48,493 nt of DNA from assembly GCF_014698035.1 (NCBI RefSeq), contig NZ_JACJSF010000061.1:1-48493 (forward strand), given 5' to 3'. A model generated the notes under the pieces. That model saw nothing but the letters and a program-made list of their open reading frames with translations. It made no database searches and was not told the DNA's origin. The stretch is from Desmonostoc muscorum FACHB-395. Lineage in GTDB: Bacteria; Cyanobacteriota; Cyanobacteriia; Cyanobacteriales; Nostocaceae. A program made the translations under genes and the position numbers. Position 1 is the first letter of the stretch. Each line of letters opens with the position of its first letter. Positions 1 to 8,226 of the stretch are shown one piece after another.

Positions 1-421
1 CTGCCGATTCGATAACTTTTTTGTTTGCTCGTATCGCATAAGTAGTATTGATTCAAGCGACAAAACTTTACATCATACCATAAAATATTTTTGCAAGAGG
101 TCTAATATACATGTGAAAATTTCATCCTTATCGTAGAGGCTCAATTGAGCATCAACAAAAATACGGTTCTTATTTAATGCGTATCGAACCATATATACTA
201 AATTCCATAGCTAAGTAAAAAATATCAATAGCTATAAGATATTATACCAATTTTTTGTAAATTTACACTGGATAATTACTTAAGTTATATCTTCCTTGTA
301 GTTCGTTTAATAAATATTACCTGCATCTTCATGGAGAATTAGTATTAATAAAGAAATCTTTCATCTTGTGTCTTGGGACGAAACAAAATCCATACCATTA
401 TTCCGAGACTCCAAATATTAG
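1..421. other. AT-rich intergenic stretch, no gene seen
   Basis: No open frame with family resemblance and no tRNA-like cloverleaf could be seen on either strand. The stretch is AT-rich and lies beyond the 3' end of gcvP. A promoter for a gene left of the window may lie here, but nothing specific can be supported. Confidence 0.5.
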
Positions 422-447
422 CCGCCTTTCTGTTTACAGAAAGGCGG
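422..447 (-). terminator. Hairpin downstream of gcvP
   Basis: An 11-bp perfect inverted repeat (CCGCCTTTCTG / CAGAAAGGCGG) with a 4-base TTTA loop starts 15 bases past the gcvP stop codon. It is well placed to end the gcvT-gcvH-gcvP transcript. The following minus-strand sequence has only a weak T tract, so termination is inferred from position and stem strength. Confidence 0.65.
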
Positions 448-461
448 TTAGCGCTGAGGTA

Positions 462-3395
462 CTACGAATAAGCATCCATTGGCAGACAAGAACAAACAAA
501 ATTCCTATCGCCAAAGGCTGCATCAATGCGACCGACAGCAGGCCAGAATTTATACTCACGAGTCCAAGGTGCAGGGTAGGCAGCTTGTTCACGAGAATAA
601 GGATGATTCCATTCTCCGGTGATAAGACTTTCGGCGGTGTGGGGTGCGTTCTTCAAAACATTATCTTGGATATCCACCTTGCCAACTTCTATTTCGGCGA
701 TTTCTTGGCGAATAGAAATCAACGCATCACAGAAACGATCCAACTCTTGCTTAGATTCACTTTCTGTAGGTTCCACCATGATTGTACCGCCTACAGGCCA
801 GGAGACAGTCGGCGCATGGAAACCATAGTCCATGAGACGCTTGGCGACATCATCGATTTCGATCGCAGCTGATTTTTTTAGCGATCGCAAATCTAAAATA
901 CATTCATGGGCAACTAGACCATTTTTCCCCTGATACAAAACCGGATAGTATGATTCCAGTTTCTTAGCAATGTAGTTAGCGTTGAGAATCGCCACCTTAG
1001 TTGCTTCGGTCAAACCATCTGCACCCATCATGGCGATGTACATCCAAGAAATCACCAAGATACTTGCACTACCCCAAGGTGCAGCCGCCACAGCACCAAT
1101 ATGTGAGTGCTGAGTTGAGTCGTTGATAGTAACAACAGGATGTCCGGGTAGAAAAGGCACGAGATGAGAGGCTACCCCAATGGGCCCCATACCAGGGCCA
1201 CCGCCACCATGAGGAATACAGAAGGTTTTGTGCAAGTTTAAATGGCAGACATCCGCGCCAATATCTCCAGGACGGCAAATTCCCACTTGGGCATTCATAT
1301 TTGCCCCATCCATATAAACTTGTCCACCATGACTATGGACAACAGCGCAGATTTCCTGAATTGGCTCCTCAAATACACCATGAGTTGAGGGATATGTCAC
1401 CATTAAGGCGGCTAATTCATTGCTATGTTTTTCTGCCTTCGCCTTCAAGTCATCAACGTCAATATTACCTTGTGAGTCACAGGCAACAGCCACCACCTTC
1501 ATCCCGCACATCACTGCACTTGCTGGATTTGTTCCGTGTGCCGAAGTGGGAATCAAACAGACGTTGCGGTGTGCTTCACCCCGATTTTCGTGATATTGAC
1601 GAATTACTAAAAGTCCAGCATACTCGCCCTGAGAACCAGCATTTGGTTGCAGAGAAATTCCAGCAAAACCAGTAATTTCAGCTAACCATGCCTCAAGTTC
1701 CTGGAATAGGATTTGATAACCTTGCGTTTGCGAAGCAGGGGCAAATGGATGAATCTTGCCAAATTCTTCCCAACTTACCGGAATCATCTCAGCAGTTGCA
1801 TTCAACTTCATTGTGCAAGAACCCAAAGGAATCATCGATGTAGTTAGCGACAAGTCCTTGCTTTCTAGCTTGTGCAGATAGCGCAACAACTCAGTTTCTG
1901 AGTGATAGCGGTTAAAAACTGGGTGAGTGAGATAGGTGCTTTGACGACTAAATGGTTCACCGCTTAAACCTGATTGCTGAATTATCCATTCCATCTCTTG
2001 CACATTCAAAACAAACCGTAGCTCATCTGTCCCCGCAAAAATCTGGCATATATCTCGCACATCATCCAATGTGGTAGTCTCGTCCAACGAGATACCAACA
2101 GTAGATGTATTAAAAATACGCAGATTAATTTGACGGGCTTCAGCAGCTTGTAGAATTTCTTGCAGAGGTTTAGTTCCTAACTCCACCTGTAGCGTATCAA
2201 AGAAAGGTTTAGAACTGATGCTATAACCTAGTCGCTGCAACCACTCTGCCAAAACCAAAGTCAGGGAATGTATCCTTTGAGCTATTGTTTTAAGTCCATC
2301 TGGCCCATGATAGACAGCGTACATACTCGCCATCACCGCCAGTAGCACTTGTGCAGTACAAATATTACTAGTAGCTTTCTCGCGGCGGATGTGCTGTTCG
2401 CGGGTTTGTAAGGCGAGACGCAATGCAGGTTTACCTTGAGCATCTTTTGATACACCCACAATTCGCCCTGGAACCAGCCGTTTATACTCTTCCTTCGTAG
2501 CAAAGTATGCCGCATGAGGCCCCCCAAACCCCAACGGAATACCGAAGCGCTGGGTGCTGCCCACAGCAATATCAGCGCCAAATTCCCCAGGAGGGGTGAG
2601 CAAAGTTAAACTTAAAGGATCTGCTGCTACCGTCACCAATGCACCCTTAGCATGGGCTTTTTCTATAAAAGCGCGGTAGTCGTAAATGGTGCCATCGGTT
2701 GCAGGGTATTGCAAAACAGCCCCAAAAATTGGTTGATCAAAATCAAATGTTTGATGATCGCCGACAATAATCTTAATCCCTAATGGTTTAGCCCGTGTTT
2801 GTAACACGTCGATAGTTTGGGGATGGCAGTCATCAGAGACGAAATAAGCATTTGCCTGATTTTTACAAACACCATAGCTTAGGCTCATTGCTTCAGCTGC
2901 GGCTGTGGCTTCATCTAGTAACGAAGCATTGGCGATTTCCAAACCTGTTAAGTCGATAATCAAGGTTTGAAAATTTAGCAGCGCTTCAAGTCGTCCTTGG
3001 GCAATTTCTGGCTGATAAGGAGTGTAAGCAGTATACCAACCAGGGTTTTCCAAGATATTACGTCCAATCACAGGTGGGGTAATAGTGTCGTAATATCCCA
3101 TACCGATGTATGAACGGAAAACCTGATTTTTGGCAGCAATTTTTTTTAAGGATGCCAGTGCTGCATACTCACTTTCGGCTTCTGGTAACTTTAGGGGTTG
3201 CTTCAGCCTGATTGTCTGGGGAACTGTTTGGTCAATTAGGGCATCCAGGCTGGGAAATCCCAAAACCTTAAGCATAAGCTGGATGTCGTCGGAGTTAGGG
3301 CCAATATGTCTTGGCACAAAACTACTCAACTTTTGACTTTTTTCGTCCAGCACTTGCTGCTCATTAGACTTGAGAATAGGGGCGTTCAATACCAC
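462..3395 (-). CDS. gcvP: Glycine dehydrogenase (decarboxylating), P-protein
   Basis: This is the PLP-dependent P-protein of the glycine cleavage system. It decarboxylates glycine and passes the aminomethyl group to lipoyl-GcvH; in cyanobacteria this serves photorespiratory glycine breakdown. The 977-residue length fits the fused single-chain P-protein with two homologous halves. The N-terminal half has the FVPRHIGP and YTPYQPEIAQGR motifs, and the C-terminal half has SAHGTNPASA and the PLP-lysine motif NLHKTFCIPHGGGGPG (Lys723), with the glycine-rich loop after it. The start is GTG preceded by GGAGAG about 8 bases upstream. It is last in a same-strand gcvT-gcvH-gcvP cluster and is followed by a strong hairpin. 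Nothing in it looks damaged. Confidence 0.97.
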   Translation of the reverse strand: MVLNAPILKSNEQQVLDEKSQKLSSFVPRHIGPNSDDIQLMLKVLGFPSLDALIDQTVPQTIRLKQPLKLPEAESEYAALASLKKIAAKNQVFRSYIGMGYYDTITPPVIGRNILENPGWYTAYTPYQPEIAQGRLEALLNFQTLIIDLTGLEIANASLLDEATAAAEAMSLSYGVCKNQANAYFVSDDCHPQTIDVLQTRAKPLGIKIIVGDHQTFDFDQPIFGAVLQYPATDGTIYDYRAFIEKAHAKGALVTVAADPLSLTLLTPPGEFGADIAVGSTQRFGIPLGFGGPHAAYFATKEEYKRLVPGRIVGVSKDAQGKPALRLALQTREQHIRREKATSNICTAQVLLAVMASMYAVYHGPDGLKTIAQRIHSLTLVLAEWLQRLGYSISSKPFFDTLQVELGTKPLQEILQAAEARQINLRIFNTSTVGISLDETTTLDDVRDICQIFAGTDELRFVLNVQEMEWIIQQSGLSGEPFSRQSTYLTHPVFNRYHSETELLRYLHKLESKDLSLTTSMIPLGSCTMKLNATAEMIPVSWEEFGKIHPFAPASQTQGYQILFQELEAWLAEITGFAGISLQPNAGSQGEYAGLLVIRQYHENRGEAHRNVCLIPTSAHGTNPASAVMCGMKVVAVACDSQGNIDVDDLKAKAEKHSNELAALMVTYPSTHGVFEEPIQEICAVVHSHGGQVYMDGANMNAQVGICRPGDIGADVCHLNLHKTFCIPHGGGGPGMGPIGVASHLVPFLPGHPVVTINDSTQHSHIGAVAAAPWGSASILVISWMYIAMMGADGLTEATKVAILNANYIAKKLESYYPVLYQGKNGLVAHECILDLRSLKKSAAIEIDDVAKRLMDYGFHAPTVSWPVGGTIMVEPTESESKQELDRFCDALISIRQEIAEIEVGKVDIQDNVLKNAPHTAESLITGEWNHPYSREQAAYPAPWTREYKFWPAVGRIDAAFGDRNFVCSCLPMDAYS

Positions 3396-3520
3396 AAATT
3401 ACTCTCCAGATGGTACTATTTCATATTTTGCAATAAATACTGATGAGAAGTAGGTGTAACTTTTCAATTTATCTAAATTTCATGACTTATTTTCGAGTGG
3501 AATGGCAGATAGGAGAGATG

Positions 3521-3580
3521 CGGGAGACAAGGGAGATGGGGAGGAAATTTTTACCTGTCCTCCTTGTCCCCTCATCTCCC
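3521..3580. repeat. Palindromic minisatellite between gcvH and gcvP
   Basis: Purine-rich GGGAGA/GGGGAGG blocks on the left face their complement (CCTCC...TCATCTCCC) on the right, giving an imperfect foldback. It sits just after the gcvH stop on the transcribed strand. It resembles the other G-rich/C-rich repeat blocks near 13.7, 15.5, 31.2 and 33.1 kb. It could fold in the gcvH-gcvP message, but a function is not shown. Confidence 0.6.
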
Positions 3581-3585
3581 ACTCT

Positions 3586-3975
3586 TTACTCTCCTTCTAC
3601 TTGCGCCCGATACTCATCTGCTGTCAAAGCATCTTCAACTTCACCAGGGTCATTGACGCGCACTTTCAAAAACCACCCTTCTCCGTAGGGGTCTTCTGAC
3701 ACTTCTTCAGGAGAATTAATTAAGGCTTCATTGCGTTCTATAACAGTACCGGTGACTGGTGAATTAAGCTCTTCAACGGCTTTCACTGATTCAATTGTGC
3801 CAAAGTTTTCTCCCCTGGTCAGAGCGTCGCCAATTTCTGGCAGTTCCAAAAAGACGATATCACCCAATTCATGTACGGCAAACTCAGTAATGCCAATGGT
3901 GGCAATTTCGCCATCTATTCGCACGTATTCATGAGAATCCAAGTATCTGAAATCTTGAGGATATTCAAAAGACAT
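3586..3975 (-). CDS. gcvH: Glycine cleavage system H protein
   Basis: GcvH is the lipoyl carrier that shuttles the aminomethyl group from GcvP to GcvT. The 129-residue length is normal. The lipoyl-attachment motif ESVKAVEEL is intact, with Lys65 as the modified residue, and the flanking GDIVFLELPEIGD and SPVTGTVIERN segments form the usual half-barrel. ATG start. It lies between gcvT and gcvP on the same strand and is probably co-transcribed with both. A palindromic repeat block begins directly after its stop codon. Confidence 0.97.
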   Translation of the reverse strand: MSFEYPQDFRYLDSHEYVRIDGEIATIGITEFAVHELGDIVFLELPEIGDALTRGENFGTIESVKAVEELNSPVTGTVIERNEALINSPEEVSEDPYGEGWFLKVRVNDPGEVEDALTADEYRAQVEGE

Positions 3976-4100
3976 ATCACTTCCTCTCCCTTATCAAAAA
4001 AATTATTGCCCCAACAGTCATCCAAGCCATATATGGTAATGAACCTTACTGTAGATTGAGTAACTCACAACACATTATTCCTCAAAAACCTTGGCGCTTG

Positions 4101-5237
4101 TTAGTTAGCAGCACGATTTTTTGACCGATAAAAAGGACGTTTAACTACAACTGCTGGGTAAGCTTTGCCGCGAATTTCGACTTCTAGCTGTTGACCAACG
4201 GTTGCTAATTGGGTAGGAACGTAAGCTAAAGCAATGGGATAACCCAGTGTAGGTGACAAAGTGCCACTAGAAACTTCTCCCACAACTTTACCTGTGGATA
4301 ACACTTGGTAGCCATGACGGGCAATATTGCGTCCTTGGGTTTGTAAACCTACCAATCGACGCTTCACTCCCTTGGATTTTTGCTCTGCTAAAACTTCTCT
4401 TCCAATAAAATCACCTTTGGTATCTAAGTGGACTAGCCACCCCAAACCCGCTTCTAAGGGTGTGGTGGTGTCATCAATATCTTGTCCGTAAAGTGCCATC
4501 GCTGCTTCTAGGCGCAGAGTGTCTCTCGCACCAAGTCCACAGGGGATAACACCACTTTTATGGAGACTTCGCCACAATTCTACTCCCACATCTGGGTCTA
4601 CCATCACCTCAAAGCCATCTTCTCCGGTGTAACCTGTGCGGGCCAGGAAGGCAGGTTTACCTAGTAAGGTTGCTTCTAAATGTCCGAAGCCTTTGATTGG
4701 TTGTAAGTCTTCTTGCACTAAAGGCTGAAGATATTTAATCGCTTTTGGCCCTTGCACGGCAATTAAGACTTTATCTGGTGAAAGGTCTTGGAATTGCACT
4801 TTATCCAGGTCAAGATGTTGCAAAATCCATGCTTTATCTTTACCAGAGGTTGCCGCATTGACGATGATAAATACCTTTTGTATACCAGTGGTGTCTTCAC
4901 CTTGGTAATAAACAATGATGTCGTCAATAATTCCCGCTTGGGGATTTAACAATACGGTGTATTGTGCTTGACCAGGTTGCAATCGACTCAAGTCTGAAGG
5001 CACTAGAGGCTGGAGTTGGGAAATGAGATTTTTACCTTGGAGGGTAAATTTACCCATGTGGGAAATATCGAACATTCCGGCTGTATTTCTTACAGCCTCG
5101 TGTTCGCGGCTAATGCCACTAAATTGCACGGGCATTTCCCAGCCACCAAAACTAGTAAAGCGGGCTTTGAGTTCTACACCCACTTGATATAAAGGGGTTC
5201 GCGCCAGAGATTGGGCGTTGTCTTCTTGATTAGCCAC
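4101..5237 (-). CDS. gcvT: Glycine cleavage system T protein (aminomethyltransferase)
   Basis: GcvT transfers the methylene group from aminomethyl-lipoyl-GcvH to tetrahydrofolate and releases ammonia. The 378-residue protein has the family landmarks FGGWEMPVQFSGI near residues 30-42, NTAGMFDISHMGK near 52-64, the TGYTGEDGFE folate-binding segment, and the C-terminal barrel with GEVSSGTLSPTLG. It is the first gene of the minus-strand gcvT-gcvH-gcvP cluster. Its 5' flank, shared with the divergent pentapeptide gene, is filled largely by a foldback repeat. I looked there for a glycine riboswitch and could not support one. Confidence 0.97.
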   Translation of the reverse strand: MANQEDNAQSLARTPLYQVGVELKARFTSFGGWEMPVQFSGISREHEAVRNTAGMFDISHMGKFTLQGKNLISQLQPLVPSDLSRLQPGQAQYTVLLNPQAGIIDDIIVYYQGEDTTGIQKVFIIVNAATSGKDKAWILQHLDLDKVQFQDLSPDKVLIAVQGPKAIKYLQPLVQEDLQPIKGFGHLEATLLGKPAFLARTGYTGEDGFEVMVDPDVGVELWRSLHKSGVIPCGLGARDTLRLEAAMALYGQDIDDTTTPLEAGLGWLVHLDTKGDFIGREVLAEQKSKGVKRRLVGLQTQGRNIARHGYQVLSTGKVVGEVSSGTLSPTLGYPIALAYVPTQLATVGQQLEVEIRGKAYPAVVVKRPFYRSKNRAAN

Positions 5238-5313
5238 AGGTAATTATTGCGTAGATGCGGAGCAACTTGCCGTTAGGCATCGCACCTCAACATCTATCAT
5301 CCTACGAGAGATT

Positions 5314-5409
5314 AGGGAAGAGGTGACAGGTGACAGGGGACAGATGACAAGTGACAGGTAATAGGAAATAATCTGTACCCTGTAACCTGTAACCTGCACC
5401 CTATTCCCT
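5314..5409. repeat. Foldback minisatellite in the gcvT / pentapeptide divergent spacer
   Basis: Tandem GGTGACA-type units on the left are mirrored by TGTAACC-type units on the right, bounded by AGGGAA and TTCCCT. The whole block can fold as one imperfect hairpin. It occupies much of the 227-base spacer between two divergent genes, so their promoters must lie beside or inside it. Confidence 0.65.
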
Positions 5410-5464
5410 TCTGTGAGGTTTAATAGTTAATGGTAGAAGTGTTGAGATTTATTAAGAAGAGATT

Positions 5465-5962
5465 ATGAAATATTGGCGGCTGTTAGCTAGCTTTGTCTTA
5501 GCTATGGTTCTTTTTTTGTTTCCCCTATCGGCGGAAGCTGCAAGTTCTTCTAGTATTACCCGTTCTGTGGGTAATGATGAACTAAAGGGTAAGGATTACT
5601 CTGGTCAAAGTTTAGTTGGTACTGAGTTTACCAATCTCAAATTAGAGAATGCTAATTTTAGCAATGCTGACTTACGTGGTGGCGTGTTTAACGGTACCCT
5701 ATTGGAGGGAGCAAATCTGCATGGTGCTGATTTTAGTGAAGGCATAGCTTATCTCACAAGGTTTAAGAATGCTGATTTAAGTGATGCAGTGTTGACCGAT
5801 GCAATGATGCTGCGTTCTACTTTTGATGATGTAAATGTCACAGGCGCTGATTTTACGAATGCAATTTTAGATGGAACGCAAGTGAAAGAGCTTTGTGTTA
5901 AAGCAAGTGGGGTAAATTCTAAAACTGGTGTAGATACTCGCCAGTCTTTAGGATGTAAGTAA
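5465..5962 (+). CDS. Pentapeptide-repeat protein, exported to the thylakoid lumen or periplasm
   Basis: A typical signal peptide opens the protein (positively charged start, hydrophobic FVLAMVLFLFPLSAEAA, cleavage expected after AEA). About a dozen A(D/N)LxX pentapeptides follow between residues 45 and 140 (LKLENANFSNADLRGGVFNG and onward), predicting a quadrilateral beta-helix. Two cysteines close to the C-terminus (LCVKASG and LGCK) could form a disulfide in an oxidising compartment. Lumenal pentapeptide proteins are common in cyanobacteria but mostly lack an assigned reaction, so I give none. It is monocistronic, with a palindromic terminator starting on its stop codon. Confidence 0.85.
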   Translation: MKYWRLLASFVLAMVLFLFPLSAEAASSSSITRSVGNDELKGKDYSGQSLVGTEFTNLKLENANFSNADLRGGVFNGTLLEGANLHGADFSEGIAYLTRFKNADLSDAVLTDAMMLRSTFDDVNVTGADFTNAILDGTQVKELCVKASGVNSKTGVDTRQSLGCK

Positions 5963-6007
5963 AATCTAACCCCTCTTCTTCGCTGGTGGAGAGGGGGGTT
6001 AGATTTT
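5961..6007. terminator. Bidirectional hairpin terminator
   Basis: A 13-bp perfect inverted repeat (AAAATCTAACCCC / GGGGTTAGATTTT) encloses a pyrimidine/purine loop that can extend the stem. It begins on the stop codon of the pentapeptide gene. The A-tract and T-tract flanks allow it to work from both sides, although the minus-strand TPR gene ends about 100 bases away. Confidence 0.8.
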
Positions 6008-6073
6008 AACTAATAGGGGTAGGACAGGCTCAGGAAGTATCGTGGTCTAAATAAAAGTCTGAAACAGTCTTTA

Positions 6074-6090
6074 ATTACGAATTACGAATT
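6074..6090. repeat. ATTACGA heptamer tandem repeat
   Basis: Short tandem copies of ATTACGA, the kind of heptamer repeat seen across Nostoc-type genomes, lie 15 bases downstream of the TPR gene stop. Related copies occur at about 29.71 kb and, inverted, near 39.0-39.06 kb. Confidence 0.6.
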
Positions 6091-6104
6091 AGGCGCAGCG
6101 ATCG

Positions 6105-7871
6105 CTAGCGATATGCTTCTCTTAAAAAGCTGGCATAATTTGCCCGAATCGTCATAGTAGTAGGATGACCTACACCTAAAGTTCGTTCGCAAATTTTCAA
6201 AGCTTGCTCAAATAAGGGTTTGGCTTTCTTGTAGCGTCTTGTCTGACGGTAGAGTGATGCGATATTATTCAGGCTAATGGCAACATCGGGATGTTCCTCT
6301 CCCAGTAGGCGTTTACTCAGTTCTAAAGCTTGCTTATACAAAGGTTCGGCTTTACTGTAGCGTCTTGTCGATTCGTAGAGTTGCGCTAAATTATTCAGGC
6401 TAGTGGCGACATCAAGATGGTTGTCTCCTAGCAGGCGTTTTCTCAGTTCTAAGGATTTCTTCAGCAAAGGTTCGGCTTTACTATAGCGTCCTGTATAACA
6501 GTACAAGGCTGCTAAATTGTTCAGGGTAGTGGCAACATGGGGATGTTCTTCTCCCACTAGGCGTTTCCACAGTTTTAAAGCTTGCTGATAAAGTGGTTCA
6601 GCTTCTTTGTAGCGTCCTGTAGATTCATAGAGTAATGCTAAATAGCTCAAGGTAGTGGCAACATCGGTATGTTCCTCTCCCAACAGGCGTTTTCTCAGCT
6701 CTAAAGCTTGCTGATAAAGTGGTTCAGCTTCGCTGTAACGTCCTGTAAAATCGTAAAGTTGCGCTAAATTGTTCAGGCTAGTGGCGACATCGAGATGTTC
6801 TAAACCAAGACGATTTTTAGTTAGTTCTACACATTGCTGCAACCAAGGTTCTGCTTGCTGATAAAGTCCTTGACCTTGATAAAACCAGGCTAATTTGGTA
6901 AATAGAGTGATGAGATTTTCATCGCTCACATACTGGGATAAGTGGGTTGCAACTTCTGTTATGTGCGGGATATGTGGAGTGAAATTGACAATATCTTCAG
7001 GGGTAAGCTGTTGCGGAATTAGCTTTGCTACCTCTAACATCATCGCTGCAAATTTAGTTTTTGCTTCATCTGCCTCACCTGACTCCTCCAACTTCATTTG
7101 GAAAAGTTGCCGAATCGTTTGATTTAGATGATAAATTCCTTGACTTTTTTGTTGTAGTAAATGTAATTCCAGTAAGTCGGCTATAGCTTTCTCCCAAAGT
7201 TCTTGTTTTTTGTCATCTTCTACCATCCCAATAGATAATGGAATGTCAGCTAAGGCACACAAACTTAGCAAACAGCCAAAGCTTTTTGCATTTTCATCCA
7301 ACTGTTCCCAACTCAACTCAAAAGCTTCAGCTACACCGTCTTTATCAGGCATCAATGAGTTATCATTGACCACGTTTTCATGTTCCACTCGCTTTTTCTC
7401 TAGCCGCTTCAGTAGTGTTTCCAGAGACAAACCTGGCATCTTATCCAGATATTGCCCTACTAACTCTAGCGCTAAAGGTAAATATCCTAAAAATTTACAA
7501 ATTCTTCTCGCAATCCAAGGTTCTTTTTGCAGTCTTTCCCGATCCACTAGCGTTTTTAATAATTTCATCGCCGCTAATGGTTTGAGGATATTCAATTCGC
7601 TATTATATTTTGCTGTCAGGTAAGATTGTAACTTTTGTAGTTTATCCCGACTGTTGGAAATTGTTAACTCAGGATAGTTTTGGACAAACTTTTTATATAC
7701 TTCATCTAGCAACTTTTTGAAAACAGCAATATCAACGTTTAATTCGCTAGCAAGTTTCGCTTCACTTTTACCTAAGTGTTCAGTCTGAAAATACTCTACA
7801 AAAGCTGCTGTTTGCTGTAGGGATAAGCTATGGGTAGCAGCTTCGTTGGCTAGAAAATTAGCCCATTGCAT
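6105..7871 (-). CDS. TPR protein with HTH-like N-terminus and a P-loop-less NB-ARC remnant
   Basis: Residues 1-91 match the helical N-terminal domain common in Nostoc signalling proteins that combine NB-ARC with WD40, TPR or pentapeptide repeats (HSLSLQQTAAF, then DIAVFKKLLDEVYKKF). Residues 115-140 hold the ARC 'GLPL' region (ICKFLGYLPLALELVGQYL), and residues 188-260 look like the winged-helix part (AFELSWEQLDENAKSF). From about residue 330 to the end there are six or so 42-residue kinesin-light-chain-type TPRs (LYESTGRYKEAEPLYQQAL). The nucleotide-binding core that should lie between residue 91 and the GLPL region, including Walker A and B, is absent and there is no frameshift. It therefore reads as an internal deletion of a STAND protein, possibly still a scaffold. 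Interaction partners cannot be told from sequence. Confidence 0.8.
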   Translation of the reverse strand: MQWANFLANEAATHSLSLQQTAAFVEYFQTEHLGKSEAKLASELNVDIAVFKKLLDEVYKKFVQNYPELTISNSRDKLQKLQSYLTAKYNSELNILKPLAAMKLLKTLVDRERLQKEPWIARRICKFLGYLPLALELVGQYLDKMPGLSLETLLKRLEKKRVEHENVVNDNSLMPDKDGVAEAFELSWEQLDENAKSFGCLLSLCALADIPLSIGMVEDDKKQELWEKAIADLLELHLLQQKSQGIYHLNQTIRQLFQMKLEESGEADEAKTKFAAMMLEVAKLIPQQLTPEDIVNFTPHIPHITEVATHLSQYVSDENLITLFTKLAWFYQGQGLYQQAEPWLQQCVELTKNRLGLEHLDVATSLNNLAQLYDFTGRYSEAEPLYQQALELRKRLLGEEHTDVATTLSYLALLYESTGRYKEAEPLYQQALKLWKRLVGEEHPHVATTLNNLAALYCYTGRYSKAEPLLKKSLELRKRLLGDNHLDVATSLNNLAQLYESTRRYSKAEPLYKQALELSKRLLGEEHPDVAISLNNIASLYRQTRRYKKAKPLFEQALKICERTLGVGHPTTMTIRANYASFLREAYR

Positions 7872-8226
7872 AAACAGTTTGTCAAGTTTATTTTAGATTC
7901 TACTTCGTCTCCATTGGGAAATCTCCTCCCTTGGGGGTGGAAATCCTATTTACATAGAAAGATTTCAAAGCAGCGGCTTATGGTTAGTAATCTTCATTTG
8001 AGCCTCTGAGGGTGAAGGTTGAGCCTTTTAACCTCAAATTTTGAGTTTGGATCTCACAAGGTCCAGGTAATATTTACAACGAGCTACGCCTACGCTCTAT
8101 TTTTACTGTACTTTGGATACAGGTATTAAATCCTACTTACAAATGATACTATCGCTGATAACTTAGGAACGAATTAATTAATATTTGCCTCTTGAGTAAT
8201 GATCCCTAACTTTTGACCATTAACTA
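7872..8226. other. Divergent intergenic spacer, no gene seen
   Basis: This 355-base spacer separates the minus-strand TPR gene from the plus-strand LpxB-like gene, so promoters for both should lie here. It is AT-rich with a short C-rich/G-rich foldback near 7920-7950. No open frame with family resemblance and no RNA gene was recognised. Confidence 0.5.

Noticed and set aside
366..872. 168-residue plus-strand ORF and other long frames opposite gcvP
   Set aside because: They are antisense to gcvP, have no family resemblance, and the minus-strand frame is an unmistakable P-protein.
5238..5464. Possible glycine riboswitch upstream of gcvT
   Set aside because: I could not find the paired conserved glycine-aptamer cores; the spacer is mostly a foldback repeat.
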